This document shows positions 35,684 to 44,577 of a stretch of DNA of 64,000 nt, piece by piece (the stretch's first letter is position 1; every line of letters starts with the position of its first letter). The stretch spans positions 273,431 through 337,430 of the forward strand of contig NZ_JAELYA010000007.1 in NCBI RefSeq assembly GCF_017589465.1, read 5' to 3'. This DNA comes from Pseudomonas schmalbachii. Lineage in GTDB: Bacteria; Pseudomonadota; Gammaproteobacteria; Pseudomonadales; Pseudomonadaceae. Below the pieces are notes generated by a model, which searched no databases, was not told where the DNA came from, and was given only the letters and a program-made list of their open reading frames with translations. The position numbers and the translations under genes are program-made.

Positions 35684-36378
35684 TGCGCCTCGACCGCTTC
35701 CTCGCCAATCTGCCGCATCTCAACCGCCAGGACGCCCTCCGCGCCCTGGCGGAAGGCCGTGTGCGGGTGGATGGCGAAGCGGTGCGCGATGCTCGCCACG
35801 AAGTACGCGAGTTCAGCCGCGTCGAACTGGACGGCGAAACGCTGCAGGCTGGCAAGCCGGCGCGCTACTTCATGCTGCACAAACCGCAGGGCTGCGTCAG
35901 CGCCACCCGCGACGCCGAGCACCGCACCGTATTCGACCTGCTCGACGAGCCGGACAAGCACGAACTGCACATCGGCGGCCGGCTCGACTACAACACCACC
36001 GGTCTGCTGCTGATCACCAACGACGGCCAGTGGTCGCGGCGCATGACCCTGCCGGGGCGCAAGCTGCCAAAGGTGTATTACGTCGAGACCGAAGATCCAA
36101 TCGAGGCGCACTACGCGGACACCTTCGCCCAGGGCCTGTACTTCCGCTTCGAAGACCTCACCACCCTCCCCGCGCAACTGGACATCCTCGCCCCGCGCGC
36201 GGCGCGGCTGACCCTGCACGAAGGCCGCTACCACCAGGTCAAGCGCATGTTCGGCCACTTCCAGAACAAGGTGACGCGCCTGCACCGCGAAAGCATGGGC
36301 AGCCTGCGCCTCGACCCGGCCCTGGCGCCCGGACAATACCGGTCCCTGACCGCCGCGGAAATCAACGCTCTCGGCTGA
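35683..36378 (+). CDS. rsuA: RsuA-family 16S rRNA pseudouridine synthase
   Basis: 231 aa. An N-terminal S4 RNA-binding domain (MRLDRFLANLPHLNRQDALRAL) is followed by the catalytic domain with the Asp motif GGRLDYNTTGLLLITNDG. Also present are MLHKPQGCVSA and LHEGRYHQVKRMFGHFQNKV, the RsuA/RluB/E/F conserved block. Expected to make pseudouridine 516 in 16S rRNA; a closely related RluE/F specificity cannot be excluded. Start overlaps the CWC gene stop. Confidence 0.88.
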   Translation: MRLDRFLANLPHLNRQDALRALAEGRVRVDGEAVRDARHEVREFSRVELDGETLQAGKPARYFMLHKPQGCVSATRDAEHRTVFDLLDEPDKHELHIGGRLDYNTTGLLLITNDGQWSRRMTLPGRKLPKVYYVETEDPIEAHYADTFAQGLYFRFEDLTTLPAQLDILAPRAARLTLHEGRYHQVKRMFGHFQNKVTRLHRESMGSLRLDPALAPGQYRSLTAAEINALG

Positions 36379-36386
36379 CAGCCCCT

Positions 36387-36451
36387 GTAGGAGCGCGCCA
36401 TGCGCGCGACATCGGCGGCGCCGGAATTTCGCGGGCATGGCCCGCTCCTAC
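36387..36451. repeat. GTAGGAGCGCGCCATGCGCGCG...GCTCCTAC element
   Basis: 65-bp element whose inner arms read GCGCGCCATGCGCGC and GCGGGCATGGCCCGC. Related copies are at 50500-50542 (truncated) and 63840-63892. Confidence 0.85.
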
Positions 36452-36465
36452 AAGGTGCGGCAAGC

Positions 36466-36552
36466 CGTAGGGTGGAAAACGGCGAAGCCTTTTCCACCGC
36501 CCATTTCGAATCACGAAAGGCGGTGGACAAGCGGAGCGTTGTCCACCCTGCG
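36466..36552. repeat. GTAGGGTGGAAAACGGC...GTCCACCCT element
   Basis: 87-bp element containing two nested inverted repeats (GTAGGGTGGAAAA...TTTTCCACC and GGTGGACAA...TTGTCCACC). Confidence 0.75.
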
Positions 36553-36635
36553 CCGGGGCCGAAGTCGGATAGTTTGCAGAGTCACAACTCGCAGTTAAGC
36601 TGCCTTAACAACCGCGCCCCGCAGGACAGGTGACG

Positions 36636-37682
36636 ATGAAGAGATTGCTGACCGCTCTGGCCTTCGGACTGGCTGCCAGCCTGGCCGTTGCCTCGCCGAA
36701 CAAGGCCTCGCCCCTCAGCGACCTGCGCAAGGCCGTGAAGTCGCTGAAGCCCGGGCAATACCTGTGGTATCCGGAAATCTCCCCGCAGGGCCCGGTCACC
36801 CTGGTGGTCAGCCTCACCGAGCAGCGCGTGTTCGTCTATCGCAACGGCATCGCCATCGGCATCGCCACGGTCAGCACCGGCAAGAAGGGCAAGGACACCC
36901 CGACCGGGGTGTTCACCATCCTGCAGAAGAAGGTCGAGTACCGCTCCAACCTCTACAACGACGCACCGATGCCCTACATGCAGCGCCTGACCTGGGACGG
37001 CATTGCCCTGCATGCCGGCAACCTGCCCGGCTATCCCGCCTCCCACGGCTGCATCCGCCTGCCGCTGGCCTTCGCCAAGAAGCTCTACGCGGTCACCGGC
37101 TTCAGTTCGACCACGGTGATCATTTCCGATGCCACCAGTTCGCCGGTGGAGGTCTATCATCCCGGCCTGCTCGCCCCGACCGTCAGCGATGGCCGGCCGG
37201 GCGGTCCGCACACTTCTCCGATAGAGCCATTCTGGAGCGATCCCGGTGCCGAGCAGGGCCCGCTGTCCGTGCTGATCAGCCGTGCCGACCACCGCGCCTA
37301 CGTCTATCGGGGCGGCATCCAGATCGGTTCGGCGCCGGTGGCCTTCGACAATCCGCAGGAGAAGACCGGTGTAGCGGCCTTCTCCCTGCTGCAGAAGCCC
37401 GGCCCGGAACAGATCGACAGCGACAATCCTGTACTACGCTGGACAACAGTGCAGGTGAGCAATCCGGAGCACGGTTTGTCGCCTGCGGAGCAGCTCGGCA
37501 AGTTCAGCATGGACCGCCAGTTCCTGCGTTCCCTGCTGATGGCGATGGATATCGGAAGCACCCTGGTGATCACCGACCTGCCATCGATCCGCGAGATGCG
37601 CAGCAATCCTGATTTCACGGTCATCAGCACGAATAACCGACCAGTGACGCAGGAAACGGTTAAAAATCAAGCAGCGGACTGA
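36636..37682 (+). CDS. Exported L,D-transpeptidase (YkuD) with a second degenerate YkuD-like half
   Basis: 348 aa. Signal peptide to about residue 21 (SLAVAS-PNK). The YkuD catalytic domain at about 52-155 ends in HAGNLPGYPASHGCIRLP (His126, His137, catalytic Cys139) and would form 3-3 or lipoprotein cross-links in peptidoglycan. A second stretch (about 205-260, PLSVLISRADHRAYVYRGG then NPQEKTGVAAFSLLQ) repeats the start of the fold but lacks the His/Cys motif. Start ATG 36636 is chosen with CAGG 6 nt upstream; GTG two codons earlier is possible. Confidence 0.88.
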   Translation: MKRLLTALAFGLAASLAVASPNKASPLSDLRKAVKSLKPGQYLWYPEISPQGPVTLVVSLTEQRVFVYRNGIAIGIATVSTGKKGKDTPTGVFTILQKKVEYRSNLYNDAPMPYMQRLTWDGIALHAGNLPGYPASHGCIRLPLAFAKKLYAVTGFSSTTVIISDATSSPVEVYHPGLLAPTVSDGRPGGPHTSPIEPFWSDPGAEQGPLSVLISRADHRAYVYRGGIQIGSAPVAFDNPQEKTGVAAFSLLQKPGPEQIDSDNPVLRWTTVQVSNPEHGLSPAEQLGKFSMDRQFLRSLLMAMDIGSTLVITDLPSIREMRSNPDFTVISTNNRPVTQETVKNQAAD

Positions 37683-37750
37683 TCAAAAATCACGCACAAT
37701 GCTTCACTTCCCTGAAAAAACCACACGAACTCCATGGGAACGTTGCATTC

Positions 37751-38491
37751 ATGCCGACAATCAGAAAATTTTGGGGGATCTTCCGGATCACCATCGCCAG
37801 CGCCGCGCTCTTCAGTCTCGGCGGCTGGAAAGCGGCGCACGCCGGCCAACTGCCGAGCGCCGAGGAACTGCATCGCCTGGCGCCGGCCAGCAGCCTCTCC
37901 GCCCTGCGCCTGGCGCTGAACGCCTACCAGTGCGCGAGCGCCCGCCTCGGCGGTTCCGATGAGCTGCTGACCGTCATCGACTACTCGAAACCGTCCCGCG
38001 ACAAACGCCTGTGGGTGTTCGACCTGCGCCAGCGCAAGTTGCTCTTCGAGGAGTGGGTGACCCACGGCAAGAACAGCGGCGACGACCTGGCCACCTCGTT
38101 CTCCAACCGGGTGAACAGCTACCAGTCGTCCATCGGGCTGTACCAGACCGGCGAGACCTATCGCGGCAAGCATGGCCGCTCGCTGCGCCTGCAGGGCCTG
38201 GAACCGGGCTTCAACGACAACAGCATGGACCGCGCCATCGTCATGCACGCCGCCGCCTATGCCGATCCGAAAGTCGTGCCCGCCCTCGGCCGGCTCGGCC
38301 GCAGCGAGGGTTGCCCAGCGGTGCGTCCGGCGGTCGCGCAGAGGCTGATCGATACGCTGCAGAACGGCAGCTACGTATTCGCCTACTACCCGCAGAAGGA
38401 CTGGCTGAAAACCTCGCAATTCCTCGCCGGCAGCAGTTGCTCGGTGATGGCGCGCAACAGCACCCTGTCCCCCGACCTCGCTCGTCGCTGA
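37751..38491 (+). CDS. Exported murein L,D-transpeptidase-type protein (YkuD_2)
   Basis: 246 aa. Signal peptide to about residue 31 (ending GGWKAAHA). The DUF4453/YkuD_2 catalytic block is visible as IVMHAAAYADPKVVPALG followed by LGRSEGCPAVRP with the nucleophile Cys, and upstream NSYQSSIGLYQTGETYRGKHG. It probably acts on murein in the periplasm. It follows the first transpeptidase by 68 bp on the same strand, so the two may be co-expressed. Confidence 0.85.
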   Translation: MPTIRKFWGIFRITIASAALFSLGGWKAAHAGQLPSAEELHRLAPASSLSALRLALNAYQCASARLGGSDELLTVIDYSKPSRDKRLWVFDLRQRKLLFEEWVTHGKNSGDDLATSFSNRVNSYQSSIGLYQTGETYRGKHGRSLRLQGLEPGFNDNSMDRAIVMHAAAYADPKVVPALGRLGRSEGCPAVRPAVAQRLIDTLQNGSYVFAYYPQKDWLKTSQFLAGSSCSVMARNSTLSPDLARR

Positions 38492-38515
38492 AAGGCGGCG
38501 GGTGCGTATCGGTAT

Positions 38516-38573
38516 GTAGGGCGGGTGCAACCCGCCAATCCGTGGGCGTGATGGCGGGTTTCACCCGCCCTAC
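38516..38573. repeat. GTAGGGCGGGTGCAACCCGCC...CCCTAC element
   Basis: 58-bp copy in the convergent gap between the transpeptidase-type gene and the HD-GYP gene. Confidence 0.9.
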
Positions 38574-38628
38574 GGAGTCGACGCGGAAGAACCTTAGCGT
38601 GAAGCAATCCCCGGAAGCGGGCCACCCC

Positions 38629-41517
38629 TCACGCACTTCCCCAATGTCGGTGCCCCACCACTTCCGGTTCGAGCATCGCCAGCAGTTCCGCCACATCGAC
38701 GTCGTCCAGCTGGTTCGGCGCGAGGAACTGCGCTCCGTACACGCGATACACGCCGCTGGTGAGGAACAGGCGGAACAGCCCGGCGTCGACGTGCTGGTCG
38801 CGGGCCATGAAGGCGAGGATCCGCAGCGACTCCGATAGCGTCTTCGGCGCCTTGTACGGGCGGTCGGCGGCGGTCAGCGCCTCGAAGATATCGGCGATCG
38901 CCATCACCCGTTCGGGAATGCTCATGTCGTCGCGGGTCAGGCGGCGCGGGTAGCCGCTGCCGTCCATCTTCTCGTGGTGGCTGGCGGCGATGGTCGGGAC
39001 CCGGCGCAGGTGTTTGGGGAACGGCAGCGTGGTGAGCATCATCAGGGTCTGGACGATGTGCTCGTTGATCTTGAAGCGCTCCTCCTCGTTCAGCGTGCCG
39101 CGCCGCACGCTGAGGTTGTACAGCTCCCCGAAGTTGCTGGCGCACGGCGGCAGGCGCATGTCGAAGCCCCAGATATTGCGCGGATCGTGCTTGTCCACCG
39201 GCGGCTTGCGCTCGCCCCAGGACACGCGGTGCTCGGGCTTGTCGGCGAGCAGGTATTCCAGCGCCGGCAGTTCGGGCACCGGCACGCTCTGCAGGCGCTC
39301 GGTTTCCTCGTAGGAAATGCCCACGCGATTGTCGAAATGCCGCCACCAGCGCTGTTCGCCGATCCGCCGCAGGCGCTCGACATCCTCGTCGCTCATGAAC
39401 TCGCCGCCGATGTTGGCCCGGGCGACGAAGTCGTAGTCGTTGAGCAGTGCCTTGTGCCGGGCATCGCGGCGAGCGGCCAGGGTCGCCTCGTCGCCCCCTT
39501 CGATGCGGCCGCGCCAGTAGGCGATCTCGGCGTCGCGCCAGAGCACTTCGAAGCGCGTGCGGATCTCGTGCAGGCGGTTGTACAGGGTCTCCAGCTTGGT
39601 CGCCTTGTCCACCACGTGTTCCGGGCTGGTGATCTTGCCGCAGTCGTGCAGCCAGGCGGCGATCTGGAACTCGTAGCGCTCGGCGTCGCTCATGCCGAAG
39701 GCGCCATACTCGCCGTCCTTCGCGTCGATCACCTGCTGCAGCAGCATGTCGGCCAGCTGCGGGACGCGCTCGCAGTGCCCGCCGGTATAGGGACTCTTGG
39801 CGTCGATGGCGTCGGCGAGCAGCTTGATGATCGCATCCAGCAGGCGTTGCTGGGCCTCGATCAACTGGCGCGTCTCGATGGCCACGGCGGCGGCGCCGGA
39901 AAGCTCCTCGACGAAGCGGTTGAACGGCTTGCGGCCGTGGCAGCCCTCTTCCTGCAACTGCAGGACCAGCACGCCGAGCAGCTCCTCACTGCGGTTGCGC
40001 AGGGAAACCGCCAGGTAATGACCATCCCGCGCCAGCGCCTGGGCGACCTGTTTCTCCAGCTGCTCCTCGGCGAAGCCTTCGATGAGCATCGACTGCGGGT
40101 ACTGCTCGCCGCTCACCGAGCAGGCCAGTTTCAGGCGCGAATCCTCTTCCTGCAGCAGGTAGACCGCGCCGCCCTGCACGCCGGTGGCCTCCACCAGGCG
40201 CGAGAGAACCCCGTCGAGCATGCTCTCCAGGCGGGTTTCTCGGCTCAGGGTCAGGGTGATCGCCTGGAAGTTGTGGATCGTGCGCGACATGCTGTGCAGC
40301 ACCCGGCTGAGGTCGCGCACCTCGGTAATCCGCGACTCCACCCCCACCGGCCGGGCGAAGTCGAAGGAAGCCAGCGCGCTGACCTGTTCGGCCAGGGTGG
40401 TCAGCGGCCGGGCAATGCGCTGGCCGAAGTACCAGCCGATCGCCAGCAGCACCAGCAGCACCGCCAGCCCCCACAGGGCCTGGTGCCACAGAACCTGGCG
40501 GGCGCCGGCGAGCAGTTCGTCGGAGGGAATGGCGATCAGCACGCGCACTTCCTCGGAAGCGAAGTCGGCCAGCGGTACCCAGATGCCGTACCACTCCCGC
40601 CCGGCCTCCTCGAACCATTGCGGCTTGCCGGCCGGAATGCTCAGGCCGGCCAGGCGTTTCAGGCTGGCCACGCCCAGTTCGTCGAGGGTGGCCAGGCGAA
40701 CCGCATCCTCGTTCTGGACCATCTGCCGGTCCAGGTCCGGATAGGCGATCACCGTGCCCCGGCCATCGACCAGTGCCAACTCGGTGCCGGCAGTCTTGCG
40801 CAGGCTGCCCATCTCGCTGCCAACGTCGTGCACCGAGGCATCCATGCCGATCACCGCGCCGCCGTCGACGCTGCGCCGCGCCATGGTCAGGCCGATTTCG
40901 CGGGTGGTGTAGAACACGTATGGCAGGGTCAGGACGGTGCGGTCGTGCTCGTGGGCATCGCTGTACCATTTGCGCTGGCGGGGGTCAAAACGGTAGTCGG
41001 CCTTGTCGTGGGCGCCGAGCAGGCGCAGGTCCTTGTCGTAGTAACGCCACTCGCCGTGGGAGCGACCGAGGGCGTCGATGGTGATGCTCTGCACCAGGTA
41101 ACCGGCCTTTTCCGGGGCCTCCAGTCTCTTTTTCAGCTCTTCGTCGCGCAGGCCGCGCACCAGCAGGAACTCGCCGTTCGGGTAGCCGATATAGACGGCG
41201 CTCAGGGTCGGGTTGGAGCGCAGGTTCTCCACCAGCACGGGCAGGCGCTCTAGGCGGTCCGGCAGGTTCTTGCTGCTGGAAATCGGATCGTGGGTCAGCA
41301 GCCGCAGGGTCCCTTCGGCCGGGTCGATCAGACGCCGGATGCATTCGTTGATGGTGGCGCCGAGCTGGCTGGCGGATTCGCCGGCGGCCGCCACCAGAAC
41401 ACCCTGGATGCCGCGATAGCCCTGGATCAGCAGGGCCCCCGTCAACACCAGCATGCTCAGGATGATGGCCCCGGCGACCAGGGGCTGGAGCGAAATACCG
41501 CGTCTACATAGCTTCAT
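38629..41517 (-). CDS. Membrane sensor with dCache, HAMP, GAF-like and HD-GYP domains (c-di-GMP phosphodiesterase type)
   Basis: 962 aa. First transmembrane helix about 12-34; periplasmic double-Cache sensor about 40-330 (YSDAHEHDRTVLTLPYVF; MARRSVDGGAVIGMDASV); second helix about 350-370; HAMP; a GAF-like region with TRLESMLDGVLSRLVEATG. The C-terminal HD-GYP domain has AWLHDCGK (HD) and HHEKMDGSGYP (GYP), separated by an unusually long insertion (about 200 residues). The intact motifs suggest hydrolysis of cyclic di-GMP under control of an extracellular ligand. The start at 41517 has GGAAGGGG upstream; Met 41535 has none. Confidence 0.88.
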   Translation of the reverse strand: MKLCRRGISLQPLVAGAIILSMLVLTGALLIQGYRGIQGVLVAAAGESASQLGATINECIRRLIDPAEGTLRLLTHDPISSSKNLPDRLERLPVLVENLRSNPTLSAVYIGYPNGEFLLVRGLRDEELKKRLEAPEKAGYLVQSITIDALGRSHGEWRYYDKDLRLLGAHDKADYRFDPRQRKWYSDAHEHDRTVLTLPYVFYTTREIGLTMARRSVDGGAVIGMDASVHDVGSEMGSLRKTAGTELALVDGRGTVIAYPDLDRQMVQNEDAVRLATLDELGVASLKRLAGLSIPAGKPQWFEEAGREWYGIWVPLADFASEEVRVLIAIPSDELLAGARQVLWHQALWGLAVLLVLLAIGWYFGQRIARPLTTLAEQVSALASFDFARPVGVESRITEVRDLSRVLHSMSRTIHNFQAITLTLSRETRLESMLDGVLSRLVEATGVQGGAVYLLQEEDSRLKLACSVSGEQYPQSMLIEGFAEEQLEKQVAQALARDGHYLAVSLRNRSEELLGVLVLQLQEEGCHGRKPFNRFVEELSGAAAVAIETRQLIEAQQRLLDAIIKLLADAIDAKSPYTGGHCERVPQLADMLLQQVIDAKDGEYGAFGMSDAERYEFQIAAWLHDCGKITSPEHVVDKATKLETLYNRLHEIRTRFEVLWRDAEIAYWRGRIEGGDEATLAARRDARHKALLNDYDFVARANIGGEFMSDEDVERLRRIGEQRWWRHFDNRVGISYEETERLQSVPVPELPALEYLLADKPEHRVSWGERKPPVDKHDPRNIWGFDMRLPPCASNFGELYNLSVRRGTLNEEERFKINEHIVQTLMMLTTLPFPKHLRRVPTIAASHHEKMDGSGYPRRLTRDDMSIPERVMAIADIFEALTAADRPYKAPKTLSESLRILAFMARDQHVDAGLFRLFLTSGVYRVYGAQFLAPNQLDDVDVAELLAMLEPEVVGHRHWGSA

Positions 41518-42214
41518 TTCACCAGCCCCTTCCATCGATACGTTGCGGAAAACACTGTCGGGAAGATTCGCCGCTGCCTCCGGCGGTCATTGCAATGCAC
41601 GATCCCGGCCATGCGCACGGCCTGGAGAGACCGTCCATCAGGCACTCCCCGGCGCCACGACAGCCATGTGCCTGATGGGGACAGCAATCCTGAAAGCGAC
41701 GGATACCGAGCCATGGAGCCGGCTCGCTCGCGGTACAGAGCCCGGGGGCGAGCGGTGGGTGGCTCGTCCCCCGAATGCAATCGAGCAGGAGAACTCTTTG
41801 CGTTTCAACGAAGTGTAATCGGCATTTGGCAACGTGCCGGAGAATCGCCGCTGGAAGCTGCATTTCGTCGGATTTCGCATTCACGCACGAAAAATGCAGG
41901 TTGCAGCGATAGGGCAGAACTGCTTAACTTTGAGCCAAGTGTGACCAACGAGTCATACGCAACGTCCAAGAAAGTTTTTCCGCGGTTACAGCGTTCCGCG
42001 CTGTCCCTTCCCTGCCCAGATCAAGAGACCGAGCCGGCTGCGCCTACGCATTCGGCAAAGACCTTTTGATATCCTAACCGCCTGAAAATTAAGAAATTAT
42101 TAAACTTCGCCACGTGACACGAAGCTGTCACCTCAAGGCGCTTTCCTCTGCCTGGTAGTCCTCTCGCATCCATTTGCTGGGTGCATTACTTGAGCTGCGT
42201 CCGGAGGAAACGAC
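41518..42214. other. 697-bp intergenic region, no gene recognised
   Basis: Short open frames exist on both strands but none has a ribosome binding site and recognisable composition. The part near phaG is AT-richer (42080-42110) and contains an inverted repeat GTGACA-CGAAGC-TGTCAC at 42114-42131, a possible operator for phaG. Confidence 0.6.
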
Positions 42215-43108
42215 ATGAGGCCAGAAACCGCCATCGTCGAGATTCATGATCACAAGATCTACACGGAGTTCTACGCCAACAGGGAAGCCCGCCAGACCAT
42301 CATCCTGGTCAACGGCTCGTTGTCTACGACCGCCTCCTTCGCGCAAACGGTGAAATACCTGCAGCCGCACTTCAACGTCGTGGCGTTCGACCAGCCATAC
42401 GCCGGCCGCTCCAAACCGCACAACCCGTGCAAGGAATTCATCACCAAGGAGTACGAGGCCGAACTGCTGCTCGGACTGATCGAGCACTTCCGCGTCGACG
42501 TGGTGATGTCCTTCTCCTGGGGCGGCGTCTCTACCCTGCTGGCCCTGTCGCAGCGCCCGAGCCGCATCAGGAAGGCGGTGATCAACTCCTTCTCGCCGGT
42601 GTTCAACGCCGCCATGCTCGACTACCTGCATCGCGGGCTGGACTACCTGGCCGCCTGCGACCGGACCAACGTCGGCAACCTGGTCAACGACACCATCGGC
42701 CGCTACCTGCCGAACCTGTTCAAGCGCTACAACTTCCGCCACTGCAGCAGTCTGGACGAGCACGAGTACCTGCAAATGCACTTCCACATCTGCCAGGTGC
42801 TCAAGCTCAGCTCCGAGAGCTATATGGACGGTTTCGCCAACATCGACATCCCGCTGCTGTTCGTCAACGGCGAACTGGACGCCTACACCACCGCCGCTGA
42901 CGCCCGGATGTTCCAGCAGCTGATTCGCGATTGCGAATTCCGCACCATCAGCAACGCCGGACACTTCATCGATGTGGAAACCAAGCAGGGCTGGCTGGAC
43001 ACCCGGGATGCGCTGCTGGGCTTCCTCCGCCCGCAACGCCAGCCGGTGATCACGCCCAGCTACGTGCCGGTATCCCAGGGCGTGCCGCTCGCCGCAATGG
43101 CCGGTTGA
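42215..43108 (+). CDS. phaG: (R)-3-hydroxyacyl-ACP:CoA transacylase / thioesterase PhaG
   Basis: 297 aa alpha/beta-hydrolase-fold enzyme that links fatty-acid synthesis to medium-chain polyhydroxyalkanoate. Sequence closely resembles PhaG (MRPE start, ILVNGSLSTTASFAQTVKYL, AFDQPYAGRSKPHN, VMSFSWGGVSTLLALSQRP with Ser101, YLAACDRTNVGNLVNDTIG, NAGHFIDVETK). RhlA is the nearest alternative but RhlA has different residues in most of these blocks, and no rhlB is adjacent. PAO1 has its phaG (PA0730) beside the same tRNA-Gly. GGAGG precedes the start. Confidence 0.9.
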   Translation: MRPETAIVEIHDHKIYTEFYANREARQTIILVNGSLSTTASFAQTVKYLQPHFNVVAFDQPYAGRSKPHNPCKEFITKEYEAELLLGLIEHFRVDVVMSFSWGGVSTLLALSQRPSRIRKAVINSFSPVFNAAMLDYLHRGLDYLAACDRTNVGNLVNDTIGRYLPNLFKRYNFRHCSSLDEHEYLQMHFHICQVLKLSSESYMDGFANIDIPLLFVNGELDAYTTAADARMFQQLIRDCEFRTISNAGHFIDVETKQGWLDTRDALLGFLRPQRQPVITPSYVPVSQGVPLAAMAG

Positions 43109-43246
43109 CCTCCATGACCACCGCCTGACAGGGGCCGAGCCAGGACGCAAGGCCCCTCATACCTCCCGCCGGACCAAAACTCGCCCCCGGCCCGCGCTAC
43201 CAAGGCTTCACTAAGCCCCCGCCTTCTGGTAAAAAGGCACCCCCAA

Positions 43247-43320
43247 GCGGGCGTCGTATAATGGCATTACCTGAGCTTCCCAAGCTCATGACGAGGGTTC
43301 GATTCCCTTCGCCCGCTCCA
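43247..43320 (+). tRNA. tRNA-Gly (anticodon CCC)
   Basis: 74 nt with encoded CCA. Acceptor stem GCGGGCG/CGCCCGC; anticodon arm TGAGC-TTCCCAA-GCTCA giving CCC; T arm GAGGG-TTCGATT-CCCTT. In P. aeruginosa the 3' end of this tRNA gene is the integration site of Pf filamentous phages. Confidence 0.96.
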
Positions 43321-43331
43321 GAATTCCCAGT

Positions 43332-43374
43332 AAAGCCCCTGAAAGCGTTGAGTTTTCGGGGGCTTTGCGTTTCT
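43332..43374 (+). terminator. Terminator after tRNA-Gly
   Basis: Stem AAAGCCCCTGAAA / TTTTCGGGGGCTTT with a short loop and a T-rich tail, starting 11 bp after the tRNA. Confidence 0.8.
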
Positions 43375-43420
43375 GGGGTTCGGAAAGTATCGAGCGGCGA
43401 ACGAACAGGGAGCTCGGTCG

Positions 43421-43852
43421 TCAGGCAGCCTCTGCCTCGATCCAGTGATCATTCTCCAGGGCGAAGGTGGCGCTTTCATCAGATTGCGCGCCGACGGCGA
43501 CCATCACTCTCTGGAACTGCATATCCAGATATGTGGTGTAGAAGGCACGCATGGCAATATCCGCCGGGCCGGGAATCTCGTTCTTACCGCGCTTTTCCCA
43601 GTTGGCAATGGTTTGCACATCGACACGGAAGAGTGCTGCCACCTCCTCCTGCACCATGTCCTGCTCCTTGCGCAGGAAGCGGAACTGGTGGCCAGTCATC
43701 GGGCGGGGCTGACGAACGATATCCAGGGCAATGGCACGGTGAAGCCCTTCCAGATCGGCAATGGACACCGTTTCGCCATAGGGTGTCTGCTCCACGAGGT
43801 AACCGTTCTTCAGGAAGATGCCTTCCAGACCGCAGGCTTTGTATTCGTACAT
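43421..43852 (-). CDS. Putative antitoxin, MqsA-like HTH protein
   Basis: 143 aa. The N-terminal half (MYEYKACGLEGIFLKNGYLVEQTPYGETV) resembles the non-zinc MqsA/HigA-type antitoxin domain; an XRE helix-turn-helix follows at about 60-110 (RFLRKEQDMVQEEVAALFRVDVQTIANWEKRGK). It directly follows the DUF4258 gene (TGATATG, one-base gap), the order toxin then antitoxin seen in type II modules of this kind. It lies in the scar between tRNA-Gly and an integrase remnant. Confidence 0.75.
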   Translation of the reverse strand: MYEYKACGLEGIFLKNGYLVEQTPYGETVSIADLEGLHRAIALDIVRQPRPMTGHQFRFLRKEQDMVQEEVAALFRVDVQTIANWEKRGKNEIPGPADIAMRAFYTTYLDMQFQRVMVAVGAQSDESATFALENDHWIEAEAA

Positions 43853-43853
43853 A

Positions 43854-44165
43854 TCAGACCTCCCAAACAGTGATCGCCACGACCTGGTGCGTCAGCGGAT
43901 CGAGACAGATGGCGCCCACCAGGCAGACGATATCGCGGGGTGGTGCTTCGCTCATCCTGAACTCCCAGGAACCCTTGTCAGCGTTGAACGCCGGAGGTCG
44001 CTGGATGCTTCCCCGACGCAGGCAGCGCAGGGCCTCAAGCAAGGTCACGCCCCGTTGAGCCAGACGTTCCTGGCAATGCACGGTGAAACGCACATTGGAA
44101 GAGTCCTGGGCGATCTGGTGAATCAATCGCTCCAGGTCCGCCAACGACATTGGCAACTGATGCAT
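43854..44165 (-). CDS. Putative toxin, DUF4258-like
   Basis: 103 aa. The block VRFTVHCQERLAQRGVTLLEALRCLRRGSI followed by GSWEFRMSE and CLVGAICLDPLTHQVVAITVWEV is the DUF4258 fold (RelE/MqsR-like) found in toxin genes next to MqsA-type antitoxins. The likely action is mRNA or translation inhibition, by family analogy only. Upstream, on the minus strand, a TATAAAAT-like box lies close to the ATG; no ribosome binding site is seen. Confidence 0.7.
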   Translation of the reverse strand: MHQLPMSLADLERLIHQIAQDSSNVRFTVHCQERLAQRGVTLLEALRCLRRGSIQRPPAFNADKGSWEFRMSEAPPRDIVCLVGAICLDPLTHQVVAITVWEV

Positions 44166-44201
44166 AGTTTAACAGCCTGTAAATTTTATAGGTCAATTCA
44201 T

Positions 44202-44438
44202 TCAGGAGCAGCCCGTGGACTGCCCCTGGCATGGATCAACCAGTCGAGCCGTTTCGGCAAAATGCTCCTGCGACAGGGACATCGACGTGGAAGCGTGCCC
44301 GATAACCTTCTGCAGCGTGACAATGAGGCTCCCGTCCATCACGAAATGACTCGCAAATGTGTGGCGAAGCACATGACAGGGTTGCCGCCTCGGCAGTTGG
44401 ACGGAGGTCATGGGCAGCACGTCCAGGCAGACGGCCAA
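44202..44438 (-). pseudogene. C-terminal remnant of a tyrosine recombinase (phage/island integrase)
   Basis: 78 codons translate to the end of a tyrosine integrase. HVLRHTFASHFVMDGSLIVTLQKVIGHAS contains the HxLR and second His motifs. The expected Met-x-Tyr-x-His-Phe box is degenerate (SLSQEHFAE), lacking the catalytic tyrosine, and no N-terminal or middle domain is found upstream. It is a decayed integrase, consistent with an element that once used the tRNA-Gly 3' end about 900 bp away. Confidence 0.8.
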
Positions 44439-44577
44439 TCCCTTACGCCCCCATCAACAACCGCTACGCTTCATCAATGACCAGCAACTGCTTGTCATCG
44501 CGGGCGCGGAATCGACGTAAAGTAGGGAGGCGGACTCCACGAGCCACAGGCTCTCGCTCAGCCGCAGGAGTTACAGC

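Noticed and set aside
38974..41253. 759-codon plus-strand frame antisense to the HD-GYP sensor
   Set aside because: Shadow of a gene with well-defined domains; Gln/Arg/Ala-rich translation of no known type.
42114..42131. GTGACA-N6-TGTCAC as a Vfr/CRP site before phaG
   Set aside because: The spacing between half-sites does not match the CRP/Vfr pattern TGTGA-N6-TCACA; kept only as an unassigned inverted repeat.
42215..43108. RhlA (rhamnolipid precursor enzyme)
   Set aside because: Same family but key blocks (MRPE start, SFAQTVKYL, FDQPYAGRSKPHN) match PhaG; no rhlB downstream.
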